DNA from: Desulfobacteraceae bacterium
GTDB taxonomy: Bacteria > Desulfobacterota > DSM-4660 > Desulfatiglandales > Desulfatiglandaceae
Direction of reading: 5' to 3'
Length of the DNA: 20,346 nucleotides
Assembly: GCA_030642205.1 (NCBI GenBank)
Contig: DAOWOF010000011.1
Span: 1 to 20,346 of the forward strand
Shown here: positions 9,151 to 17,587 of the stretch, piece by piece
Layout of the letters: each line of letters begins with the position of its first letter
Numbering within the stretch: the stretch's first letter is position 1
The notes under the pieces: generated by a model
The model's database searches: none
Told to the model about the DNA's origin: nothing
Seen by the model: only the letters and a program-made list of their open reading frames with translations
Position numbers and translations under genes: made by a program

Positions 9151-12100
9151 AAACAAATGAAGCAATAGCCATCGTTGGTATGGCTTGTGTCTTTCCTGAT
9201 GCGCCTGATCTTGAATCTTTTTGGGAAAATATCCTGCAGGGCAAGGATTCCATTCGCCCTATTCCAGGAGATAGAAATATCGATAATAGCTGGCCTGGGT
9301 CTATTAAGTCCGATCAGGTTGTTTGCACTCATGGCGGTTTTTTAAAAAATCATCAACCTTTTTCTCCCATTGAATATGGGATCATGCCAAAGGTATGCGA
9401 AAAAGTTGATCCTGAACAATTATTGATCCTCCAGACTGTAGACAGGGCATTTAAGGATGCTGGCCTTGATATCGAAAAGGTCGATTTACGATATACAAAT
9501 ACAATCCTTGGGCGGGGAGGATATCTAGGCAATTCCCTCCAGCAGCTTCACATGAGAACTGAAGTTATCATTCAGGTTCTTTCACTCCTTAAGGATCTTC
9601 ATCCTGAAATCAAGGAAGCTTCCTTGATAAAAATCAGAAATGAATTGCGCTCCTGTTTTGATCATTTGCAACCTGAAATAATTCCCTTTGGCGTGCCTAA
9701 TATCGGTACCGGCCGGGTTGCCAACCGTTTTAATATGATGGGGGCAAATTATACTATTGACGCAGCCTGTGCCTCCGCCCTTCTGGCAACTGAGGCTGCA
9801 GTCATGGCCCTCAGAAATGGCAAGTGTAACAGGGCTGTCACTGGTGGACTCTTCTTTGCGAATAATCCGAGTTTCTGGTGGGTTTTCTCGATGCTGGGAG
9901 CCCTTTCATCATCGAATCATATCCAGCCTTTTTCCGCTGATGCAGATGGTATGTTGGTTGGTGAAGGAATAGGAGTCTTAATCCTTGAGCGGCTGGATGA
10001 TGCTATAGCTGACGGACGTCGGATCTACGCTGTTATAAAGGGGACAGGGTCATCCAGCGATGGCCGGGGGAATACCCTCCTGGCGCCAAGAAAAGAGGGG
10101 CAGACGGAATGCCTCTTAAAGGCCTATGAAGATGCGGGTGTATCACCTGAAACGATCAGTCTTGTGGAGGGACATGGGACAGGGACTCTTGCAGGAGATC
10201 AGGTTGAGCTTGAGACACTGAAAGAATTTTACGGGCCGGATGCTGAAGGTGTTCCGATACGAGCTCTTGGCAGCGTCAAATCAATGATTGGTCATACCAT
10301 GCCGGCAGCAGGTGCGGCAGCCATGATAAAAACTGCACTGGCACTTTATCATAAAATACTTCCATTGACCCTCCACACAGAAAAACCATCAAAAAAACTG
10401 GCTGGTTCCTCATTTTATTTAAATACAAGGACCAGACCATGGATCCATCCAGTCTCCAAACCGAGGAGAGCTGGAATTAACAGCTTTGGCTTTGGGGGTA
10501 TTAATGGCCATGTAATCATGGAAGAAGTTGAATCAACCGGTTCTCAGCTTACAGATCTTGCGGTTAAATGGCCATCTGAATTATTTATTTTGGGGGCTGA
10601 TTCCTATGAAGAATTACTCAGTATTATTAAAATAATACAAAAAGACCTTGAAATCAGTCTGGAGCTTGATAGTCCTTTTGGCTTGTTAAGCTATAAGGTT
10701 TGTACCAACTGGCAGAGTAAAAAGGAATATAATATCAGCCTGATTGCCAAAGATAAGGATGATCTGAGATTAAAATTGGCCCATGTGAAAGGATGTCTAA
10801 AAAATCGGAAATTGCAAGAGATTGGCCAATTAAGCGACATCTATTATGAGTCTGCCCCACTTGCCAGGGATGGCAAGGTCTGTTTCCTTTTTCCAGGGAA
10901 TGCCTTTCCTGGTCTGGGCGATGATTATACTGACAGGCTGGCTGAGCTATGTTTATTTTTTCCCTGTTTCAGGGCCTGGTTTGATTTCCTTGATCAGGGA
11001 AGACCTGATGATGATGTTCGGCCATATCCTTACAGCTCAATGCTTTTTACACCTTCTGATTTTGACAGGGATCTTTTTGTTGCCTTAAAAAAGAAGCTTC
11101 GCCAGCTGGACAATTCTGTTGACGGGGTCTTTATTTCCAATGCTGCCAGTCTGGATATCATGTCAGAAATAGGTTTAAATCCCGATATGGTTACTGGCAC
11201 CAGCCTGGGCGAGTGGTCAGCTCTAATGGCAGGCGGAGTAATTGATTTTGAAAATGCGGCTTCCCTGAATGTACATAAGGTTAAATTAGATGAAGAAGAT
11301 GTCAACGGTGCTTTGGGGCTTGCCCAATGTTCAATTGAAAAATTACAACCTGTTATTGAACAAGTAAGGAAATTGGGTATGGGGCCTGTCTCTTGTTCTT
11401 TGGATCTTTCTCCTTTGCAGGTAGTCTATGGTGGAGACCGCAAAGCTGTGGAAGAGGTTGCCATAAGGCTTAAACAGGAAGATATCTGGTCTGAACATCT
11501 TAACCTTATCCCTATTCATACTCCGCTCTGTGCGCCTGTTGCCAGAATTCAGCATAAGCTATTAAAGAATCTTGAAATATCACCCCAAAAAGTACCAGTA
11601 TATAGTGGATCTACGGCTGGAATCTATCCTGACGACCCTGACGCAGTCCGGAGTCTGCTGGCAGATAATACCATCATTACAGTCAAGATGAGGGATCTGT
11701 TTGAGCGTCTTTATAAGGATAATGCCAGGATCTTTATCCAATTAGGCGGAGGAGGCAAGGTCCTTGGACCTTTGGAAGAAACTCTGAAGGGCAGACCTTT
11801 TTTGGCGATGGGCCTGGATGTTCCCAATCGTCATCCTGTAACTCAATTTCAGCATCTTGTCTCCAGATTAATCGCCCATGGTCTTTCTTTGGACCTGGAT
11901 CTCTTTTTTCGCTATCGTCATTCCTATTTAAAGGCTAAGCTGCTTCATCCAAAGGCAAAACAATCAAAGCTTACGATGCCACTTGAAATGGCTGTCCCAC
12001 AATTAAAGATTAAGACACCCATTGATGGATTTAAGCTGCTTGATCAAGATGCCTTAAACCCGTTGTCAATGAAGGAGCCTGCCGAAGCAAAGATGTCTGC

Positions 12101-13988
12101 CCAGGAGAGAATCCTTGCCAGGCAGCTGAAGATTGGAAATCAGATTATGACTCTGCAAATGGAGGAAAATCTGTCTGATTCAGGCATGTTACTGGATATG
12201 ATGAAACAGCAGCAGGAATTATTTCTAGGCCTGAGTAATGGCTTACCACCACAAACTCAACTGGAAAACGATCCTGCTACTAATAATTGGAAACCACCTT
12301 TCATAGATGAAATAAAGGAACATCTTCCCGGCAAAAAAATCAAAATTAAAAGGACCTTAAGCCTTGAGGAAGATTTATTTTTTAAGGACCATGCCTTTAT
12401 ACCATTGCCAGATGAGATAAAACCGGCGGAAGAAAGATTTCCCGCTCTTCCAATGGCAGTAGCGCTGGAAATCATGGCAGAGGCAGGACAGTCTCTTTTT
12501 CCCGAAATGAAGGTTGTCGGTTTTTGTGATATAAAAAATAAACAATGGATTAATCTGGGGGATGATTGCCCTTCTTTGACCTTGACTGTTAAAGCAGAGC
12601 TTCAAAAGGCTGTGGATTCTCCTGCCCTGCCTCTTCATGTGTATTGCAGCCTTGAAAATGAGCTGACAACAGATAAACCCTATGTCACAGGAACAGTCTT
12701 ATTGAACAAAGGATTCAATGAGTATGACTCAAATAGCCCTTCTTTTAAGCCTGATTTGGGGCATACTAATCCTTGCCGACTTGACCCCAGAGAATTATAT
12801 CGGCCCCAGGCCCTCTATCATGGGCCATGTTTTCAAGGCTTAATACAGCTTCAAAAAGCAGGTCAGGGGGGTATCGTGGGGCTATTGCAGGCTCCTTCGG
12901 TCAAAGCCTTTTTTAAAAATAATGATGCAAGGGAGATGATTCTTGCTCCCGGACTTATTGATGCTGCTTCTCAGCTGATTGCCTGTTGGGCCTGGGAGGT
13001 AAAGAACGAAGATATTTGGGTGGCTCCAGTCAGCATCAGAGATATTCAAGTCTTTCAGGACCATCCTCAAACATATGATAAAATTAAATCCTGGCTTATT
13101 ATGCGTCAATTTGGTGAGAGGTTGATTGAATTCGATCTTTTGCTGGAAAAAGACAACTGCCCATATATGTTAATCACGGGTTGGCAGGATTGGCGTATGA
13201 AATGGCCAAAGGTCTTCCTGGAACTCTGGAAGTCACCATCTGAGAATCTGCTCTCAAAAAAGATTGACTTTGGTACTCTCTTGGATCATCCTGGTTCATC
13301 TTCTGAAATGGAAGCATTTCATGTGAAAACCGATGATTTTCTGGGGGTCACTACTGATTGGGTGGCAAGACTTTACCTTAATTCCCGTGAGTGGCACCAG
13401 TGGAAAGACTTGGGTCAAAAGATGCAAATACCATGGCTTCTTGGACGAATTGCCGCCAAGGATGCAGTCCGGAAATTACTATCGCGAACTCATGGAGTCG
13501 TTCTTTATCCATCTCAAATAGATATAAGGAACCAGGATTCCGGTTTTCCATATATAATATTACCAGATGGCGTCTCTATTTCTCCTCAGATCTCCATTGC
13601 TCATAAATCCAGGGATGCGGTTGCAGTTGCGGTTTTAAATCAGGACAACCCGGTTGGAATTGATATGGAAGAGCTTGGGGATGGAATATCATCAAATTTT
13701 CAGGATTACATCTTTGCTCAGGATGAATTTTCTGAAGGTTTAAAGGACTTGTCAGATGGTTGGATCATGAGGGCCTGGTGCGCCAAGGAGGCCATGGCCA
13801 AAACCCTGGATATGGGGGCGACATTTAATCCAAAATTATACCGGATTATGGCAATCAACAGAGAAAATGGTATAATTCAGCTGGAATACAAAAATAAACA
13901 GAGTTCCCTGTCAACAGATCATCCCATTGCATTTGTCAAGACCATTATAGAGGAACAAAGGGTTTTTGCTTTTTGTCAGATCTTATAG
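9147..13988 (+). CDS. PUFA-synthase-like partner: KS-divergent AT-DH-phosphopantetheinyl transferase
   Basis: This 1613-residue protein begins inside the stop of the upstream gene (ATGA overlap) and has no clear ribosome-binding site, so translation is probably coupled. The KS (~3-465) has a full triad: C208 in DAACAS, H343 in GHGTGT and H383 in IGHTMP. The AT fold (~576-880) keeps the nucleophile S686 and a downstream H791. It reads GTSLGE instead of GHSLGE, FPGNAFPG (582-589) instead of FPGQGSQ, and K711 where malonyl-ATs have Arg, which suggests a non-malonyl or release role. A helical, Gln/Met-rich linker (~982-1035) resembles the pre-ACP linker of the first protein, but no ACP follows. 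The double-hotdog dehydratase (~1048-1370) has H1082, LYHGPCFQG and D1272-xxx-Q1276. The C-terminal Sfp-type PPTase (~1395-1613) shows G1504-I-D1506-M-E1508 and W1544-CAKEAMAK, so it probably loads the carrier serine of the first protein. I see no thioesterase and no chain-length-factor domain. Confidence 0.92.
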   Translation: MKTNEAIAIVGMACVFPDAPDLESFWENILQGKDSIRPIPGDRNIDNSWPGSIKSDQVVCTHGGFLKNHQPFSPIEYGIMPKVCEKVDPEQLLILQTVDRAFKDAGLDIEKVDLRYTNTILGRGGYLGNSLQQLHMRTEVIIQVLSLLKDLHPEIKEASLIKIRNELRSCFDHLQPEIIPFGVPNIGTGRVANRFNMMGANYTIDAACASALLATEAAVMALRNGKCNRAVTGGLFFANNPSFWWVFSMLGALSSSNHIQPFSADADGMLVGEGIGVLILERLDDAIADGRRIYAVIKGTGSSSDGRGNTLLAPRKEGQTECLLKAYEDAGVSPETISLVEGHGTGTLAGDQVELETLKEFYGPDAEGVPIRALGSVKSMIGHTMPAAGAAAMIKTALALYHKILPLTLHTEKPSKKLAGSSFYLNTRTRPWIHPVSKPRRAGINSFGFGGINGHVIMEEVESTGSQLTDLAVKWPSELFILGADSYEELLSIIKIIQKDLEISLELDSPFGLLSYKVCTNWQSKKEYNISLIAKDKDDLRLKLAHVKGCLKNRKLQEIGQLSDIYYESAPLARDGKVCFLFPGNAFPGLGDDYTDRLAELCLFFPCFRAWFDFLDQGRPDDDVRPYPYSSMLFTPSDFDRDLFVALKKKLRQLDNSVDGVFISNAASLDIMSEIGLNPDMVTGTSLGEWSALMAGGVIDFENAASLNVHKVKLDEEDVNGALGLAQCSIEKLQPVIEQVRKLGMGPVSCSLDLSPLQVVYGGDRKAVEEVAIRLKQEDIWSEHLNLIPIHTPLCAPVARIQHKLLKNLEISPQKVPVYSGSTAGIYPDDPDAVRSLLADNTIITVKMRDLFERLYKDNARIFIQLGGGGKVLGPLEETLKGRPFLAMGLDVPNRHPVTQFQHLVSRLIAHGLSLDLDLFFRYRHSYLKAKLLHPKAKQSKLTMPLEMAVPQLKIKTPIDGFKLLDQDALNPLSMKEPAEAKMSAQERILARQLKIGNQIMTLQMEENLSDSGMLLDMMKQQQELFLGLSNGLPPQTQLENDPATNNWKPPFIDEIKEHLPGKKIKIKRTLSLEEDLFFKDHAFIPLPDEIKPAEERFPALPMAVALEIMAEAGQSLFPEMKVVGFCDIKNKQWINLGDDCPSLTLTVKAELQKAVDSPALPLHVYCSLENELTTDKPYVTGTVLLNKGFNEYDSNSPSFKPDLGHTNPCRLDPRELYRPQALYHGPCFQGLIQLQKAGQGGIVGLLQAPSVKAFFKNNDAREMILAPGLIDAASQLIACWAWEVKNEDIWVAPVSIRDIQVFQDHPQTYDKIKSWLIMRQFGERLIEFDLLLEKDNCPYMLITGWQDWRMKWPKVFLELWKSPSENLLSKKIDFGTLLDHPGSSSEMEAFHVKTDDFLGVTTDWVARLYLNSREWHQWKDLGQKMQIPWLLGRIAAKDAVRKLLSRTHGVVLYPSQIDIRNQDSGFPYIILPDGVSISPQISIAHKSRDAVAVAVLNQDNPVGIDMEELGDGISSNFQDYIFAQDEFSEGLKDLSDGWIMRAWCAKEAMAKTLDMGATFNPKLYRIMAINRENGIIQLEYKNKQSSLSTDHPIAFVKTIIEEQRVFAFCQIL

Positions 13989-14046
13989 AAAAAGCTGGAG
14001 TATTTGCCTGATAACCATCCTTTTACAAAACAAGGCGCTTAAAAAA
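13989..14046. other. 58-base convergent gap, no clear terminator
   Basis: The synthase operon and cbiC end tail to tail here. I see no GC-rich stem followed by a T run on either strand. The only symmetry is the 12-base palindrome AAATCATGATTT (14044-14055), which overlaps the cbiC stop codon. Termination may be Rho-dependent or may occur inside the opposite gene. Confidence 0.5.
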
Positions 14047-14700
14047 TCATGATTTATCTCTTTCATTGAGAACAATCTCAGCCAGTTGGTTAATAACTGT
14101 AGCAGCCAGGGCTGACCCACCTTTCCGTCCCTTGATAGAAATAAACGGGATATCTCTTTGCTCCATAAGAATCTTTTTGGATTCAGCTGCATTTACAAAG
14201 CCTACCGGCATGCCCACAATCAAGGCTGGTCTGATTTGTTGCTCTTTTATAAGCTGTAATAGTCTCAACAGGGCGGTAGGCGCATTTCCAATCACGTAGA
14301 TAGAGTTATTCAAGCGGTTTCTTACCAAGTCTACAGCAGCCGCAGCCCTGGTGCGCTGCTCTTTTTGTGCTGTTTCTTTGACTTCATCAGCCCCTATGTG
14401 ACATTCTATCCGGCATCCCAAGCGTTCCAGCCTCCATTTTGATATCCCCATCCTGGCCATTTCTGTGTCTGTTATTAAGAGGCAGCCTCTTTTTAAGGCT
14501 TCAAGTCCGTTCATGATGGCCTGTGGATGAAAGTTTGTGAGAGAAAGGAGTTCAAAATCAGCGGTTGTATGGATCATCCGCCTTATAATAAGCCATTCAT
14601 GCCCTTTAAAAGGACGGGGCTCAGGAACTTCCGAATCTATAATTTTAAACGAATTTATTTCTATTTGATAAGGTTTTAGATCTGTTTGTATTCTTTCCAT
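14047..14700 (-). CDS. cbiC: cobalt-precorrin-8 methylmutase
   Basis: This is a cytosolic enzyme of anaerobic cobalamin synthesis. It moves a methyl group from C-11 to C-12 of cobalt-precorrin-8 to give cobyrinate. The protein has 217 residues, within the usual family size. Visible family motifs are RRMIHTTADF with the catalytic His at 44, a GNAPTAL segment in the middle, then VGMPVGFVNAAESK and GRKGGSALAATVINQLA towards the C-terminus. It is the aerobic CobH counterpart; cbiC is preferred because the setting looks anaerobic. It lies 65 bases downstream of cbiA, whose enzyme takes its product, and the pair is probably co-transcribed. The start ATG has only a weak AAGAGA Shine-Dalgarno a few bases upstream. 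Nothing looks truncated. Confidence 0.93.
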   Translation of the reverse strand: MERIQTDLKPYQIEINSFKIIDSEVPEPRPFKGHEWLIIRRMIHTTADFELLSLTNFHPQAIMNGLEALKRGCLLITDTEMARMGISKWRLERLGCRIECHIGADEVKETAQKEQRTRAAAAVDLVRNRLNNSIYVIGNAPTALLRLLQLIKEQQIRPALIVGMPVGFVNAAESKKILMEQRDIPFISIKGRKGGSALAATVINQLAEIVLNERDKS

Positions 14701-14765
14701 GAGGTCTCTTTTAAGATTTATATAGAAGCTTTTTAAATAATATTCAGGTGGCTATAAAAGAATTT

Positions 14766-16163
14766 TTATATGTTTATCCTTTGACAAAAGGCGACGAAAT
14801 TTTTGGCAATTTGGGGATTTGAGCCCCAATGAAGATGCACATAAGAACCTAATGTTGATCTTGTATTGAAACCTTCATGCCTGATAAGATTTGTTTTGCG
14901 GTCTCTCATTAAATAGATCTGTCGTGGCCAATGGTTATTTTTTTCTTCGATATTGGAATAATGGAATTCATGTCCTCTTGCCTTAATCCCGGCCGGTCCA
15001 AGAATACTTTCTTTGTTTGTAGTAATTTCTCTGTAGCCAAGGGCCTTTATTCCCTTGCTCATATTGGTGGCTATTGGGAAAATATTTGCCATGGTATGAG
15101 TCTTACCGGATAGATCTTTAATGTTTTTGCCTAGGTACATCAAACCTCCGCATTCGGCATAAACAGGGCCTCCCTTTAATGAAAAGGCCTTGACAGCTCT
15201 TAGAAGGGCCTGATTTTGAGATAAGGTCCGGCAATGAAGTTCAGGATAACCGCCGCCAAAGATCAGGCCTTTGATTCCATGTGGAAGCTCACTATCCCTG
15301 AGGGGTGAAAAAAAAACCAGCTCTGCCCCTGCCTTCTTAAGAAGCCGCAGATTCTCCGGATAATAAAAAGAAAAGGCCTCATCTCTTGCAACCCCTATTT
15401 TTATGCTCAAGCCATGAGAAGGAGGTGTTGGAAAAGAATCGCAAAAATTATAGTCTCCAACAGAATCCAAAAGCTGATCAAGATCAAGATGCCTTTCAAT
15501 CCAGGAGGAGAGGCTGTTAGAATAATCTTTATCCGGGGCAAAGTCTTCATCTGTAATAAGACCAAGATGACGGGAGGGAATATGTAGTTCTTCTGCTGTG
15601 GGCAGAAATCCTATAATGGGTATCTGAGGAATAGCCGCCATAGCTTCTTTTATAATGTCCTTATGGGTTGGGCTGCTTACTCTATTAAATATGACTCCTT
15701 TCAGGGAGAGGTCAGGATCAAATATAGAAAAACCCAGCGCAATGGCGGCTGCGGATCTGGCCATGGCCTTGGCATCTATAACAAGGATGACCGGCAGGTT
15801 TAACCATTTAGCCATCTGGGCCGTTGAACCAGATTCATCACTACCGGAAAAGCCGTCGTAGAGGCCCATTACTCCTTCCACGATGGCAATGTCAGCTTTA
15901 GTGAGGTGTCGCTCAAAAAGCTTGCGATTGCACTCCCGATCCATCATCCATCCATCAAGATTATGTGAAACCCTGCCGGTTGAACGGCTATGGTGGCCCG
16001 GATCTATAAAATCGGGTCCAACCTTAAAAGGCTGGACCTTAAACCCCCTTTTTGTAAAGGCAGCCATAATTCCTAATGAAATGGTGGTCTTGCCTGATCC
16101 GCTGTGAGTACCCGCAATACAGAGGCATGGAATCTTGGATGTTTTAGGATTATTAGAATTCAT
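14766..16163 (-). CDS. cbiA: cobyrinate a,c-diamide synthase
   Basis: This 465-residue cytosolic enzyme amidates the a and c carboxylates of cobyrinate, using ATP and glutamine. The N-terminal half is a dethiobiotin-synthetase-like ATPase with P-loop GTHSGSGKT (18-26), then KVGPDFIDPGHHS and VEGVMGLYDGFSG. The C-terminal half is a class I-like glutamine amidotransferase with GGGYPELH, the nucleophile C338 in AECGGLMYL, and H398 in GHEFHYS. The length matches the family (about 460 residues). It could be called cobB in the aerobic nomenclature; CobQ is excluded by length and motifs. The gene starts 65 bases after the glrR stop, with a stem-loop between, and continues into cbiC. No B12-riboswitch-like structure fits in the 65-base leader, so any cobalamin control would have to act further upstream. 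The start ATG is preceded closely by GGGA. Confidence 0.95.
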   Translation of the reverse strand: MNSNNPKTSKIPCLCIAGTHSGSGKTTISLGIMAAFTKRGFKVQPFKVGPDFIDPGHHSRSTGRVSHNLDGWMMDRECNRKLFERHLTKADIAIVEGVMGLYDGFSGSDESGSTAQMAKWLNLPVILVIDAKAMARSAAAIALGFSIFDPDLSLKGVIFNRVSSPTHKDIIKEAMAAIPQIPIIGFLPTAEELHIPSRHLGLITDEDFAPDKDYSNSLSSWIERHLDLDQLLDSVGDYNFCDSFPTPPSHGLSIKIGVARDEAFSFYYPENLRLLKKAGAELVFFSPLRDSELPHGIKGLIFGGGYPELHCRTLSQNQALLRAVKAFSLKGGPVYAECGGLMYLGKNIKDLSGKTHTMANIFPIATNMSKGIKALGYREITTNKESILGPAGIKARGHEFHYSNIEEKNNHWPRQIYLMRDRKTNLIRHEGFNTRSTLGSYVHLHWGSNPQIAKNFVAFCQRINI

Positions 16164-16175
16164 TTATCCCATTTA

Positions 16176-16228
16176 GGACTCTCTCAAATCTGAGAGCCAA
16201 TTCTGCGAATTTATTTTTGAGCGAGTCC
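16176..16228 (-). promoter_or_regulatory. nested stem-loop between glrR and cbiA
   Basis: On the minus-strand transcript, GGACTCGCTCAAA follows directly after the glrR stop and pairs with TTTGAGAGAGTCC just before cbiA, with 12 of 13 positions matching. Inside the loop AATTC-GCA-GAATT forms a second small hairpin. An alternative 6-bp hairpin CTCTCA-GATT-TGAGAG (16181-16196) would compete with the long stem. There is no U-tract after the stem, so it is not a standard intrinsic terminator. Likely roles are a processing or stability element, or an attenuator-like switch that sets expression of cbiA-cbiC relative to glrR. Confidence 0.5.
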
Positions 16229-17587
16229 TTAGCCCTTAAAATCAATGGCTTTAAGATCATGTTTTTTTAATAGATTGTAGAAATCTGAACGATGCTTTGC
16301 AGCCATTCTGGCAGCCTTGCTTACATTTCCTTTCGTCGATGTCAGGAGATTTAAGATATAATCTTTTTCAAACTCATCTTTCGCTTTTTTCAATGGCTTT
16401 AAGGACCCTTTATCTTTAGGTTTTCTTGGAAAAATCAAGTCGGCATCAATTATGGAAGAGGAAGCCATGGCCATAGCATATTCAATTGTATTTTCTAGCT
16501 CCCTCACATTTCCAGGCCATAAGTGGCTAAGGAGATACTGGAATGCAGAGGCCGATAGACCTTTGATATCTTTATTCATTTCATTATTAAATTTTTTAAT
16601 AAAATGATCCGTCAGAAGGAGTATATCTTCTTTTCTGTCCTTCAATAGAGGCAGATGTATTGGTATTACATGGATTCGATAAAAGAGGTCTTCGCGAAAA
16701 TTTCCGGTTTTTACCTCCTCTTCCAAATTTTTATTAGTAGCTACGATAATCCTGATATCAACCTCAACAGGTTTTTCTCCTCCTAAAGGATAGAACGTTT
16801 TATCCTGTAAAACACGGAGCAATTTGGCTTGCATTGATTCCGGCATTTCAGCTATCTCGTCCAGGAAAAGGGTTCCACCATCGGCCTTGGCAAAATATCC
16901 CCTTTTAGAGCTGATTGCACCCGTAAATGCCCCCTTCTGATAACCAAAAAGTTCTGCCTCAAATAACCCTTCAGGAATAGCGGCGCTGTTTATCGCCACA
17001 AAAGGCTTTTCTTCCCTGTGACTTAAGATATGTAAAGATTTAGCTATAAGCTCCTTGCCTGTGCCACTTTCTCCAATAATACATACATTGGAGTCAACCT
17101 CGGCGGCTCTTAATACTTGCTCAAGAACATCCTGCATCTTTTTACTTTTACCAATAATATTTTTTAGGCCGTATTTTTCTCCAACCAGGTCTTTTAATCT
17201 CCTTACTTCACGGGAAAGCTTGTATTTTTCAAGACCATTTTTGATTTGCAATAATAATTCGCGACGATCAAATGGCTTGGTAAGGTAGCTATACGCTCCT
17301 TCTTTCATTGCCTCAACAGCTGTCTCAATGGTACCAAAAGCGGTCAGGATGATGATGGGCATGTCCATTGATGTCTGATGTATATCCTTCATTAATTGAA
17401 TGCCGCTTTGCCCTCCAAGTTTGAGATCTAATAAGGCCAGATCAAATAAGGTGTCCCTAGATTGGGACAAGGCATCAGCAGTATTAGAAGTTGTTGAGAC
17501 TTCATAGCCTTCAGCCTGCAGTCTGAGATTTAGAACTTCAAGCATATTCATATCATCATCTACTATTAGAATTTTTTCGCCAGCCAT
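16229..17587 (-). CDS. glrR: sigma-54-dependent response regulator, GlrR/QseF-like
   Basis: This 452-residue NtrC-family activator carries a receiver domain (~5-118) with acidic pocket DDD 10-12, phospho-acceptor D54 and K near the end of the domain (LTKPFD). The AAA+ sigma-54 interaction domain (~140-375) has Walker A GESGTGKE (K178), the sigma-54-contacting GAFTGA loop (219-224), a Walker B FLDEI and the WPGNVREL segment. The C-terminal Fis-type helix-turn-helix (~415-452), TKGNVSKAARMAAKHRSDFY, closely resembles the end of enterobacterial GlrR as I recall it. It should be phosphorylated by the GlrK-like kinase encoded upstream and activate sigma-54 promoters; its targets here are unknown. 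The start ATG has AGGAG 14 bases upstream, which is long spacing; no better in-frame start is visible. It is preceded by a 164-base gap and followed by cbiA. Confidence 0.93.
   Translation of the reverse strand: MAGEKILIVDDDMNMLEVLNLRLQAEGYEVSTTSNTADALSQSRDTLFDLALLDLKLGGQSGIQLMKDIHQTSMDMPIIILTAFGTIETAVEAMKEGAYSYLTKPFDRRELLLQIKNGLEKYKLSREVRRLKDLVGEKYGLKNIIGKSKKMQDVLEQVLRAAEVDSNVCIIGESGTGKELIAKSLHILSHREEKPFVAINSAAIPEGLFEAELFGYQKGAFTGAISSKRGYFAKADGGTLFLDEIAEMPESMQAKLLRVLQDKTFYPLGGEKPVEVDIRIIVATNKNLEEEVKTGNFREDLFYRIHVIPIHLPLLKDRKEDILLLTDHFIKKFNNEMNKDIKGLSASAFQYLLSHLWPGNVRELENTIEYAMAMASSSIIDADLIFPRKPKDKGSLKPLKKAKDEFEKDYILNLLTSTKGNVSKAARMAAKHRSDFYNLLKKHDLKAIDFKG

Noticed and set aside
14044..14055. 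Palindrome AAATCATGATTT as terminator between the convergent operons
   Set aside because: No loop or GC-rich stem and it overlaps the cbiC stop; more likely chance.
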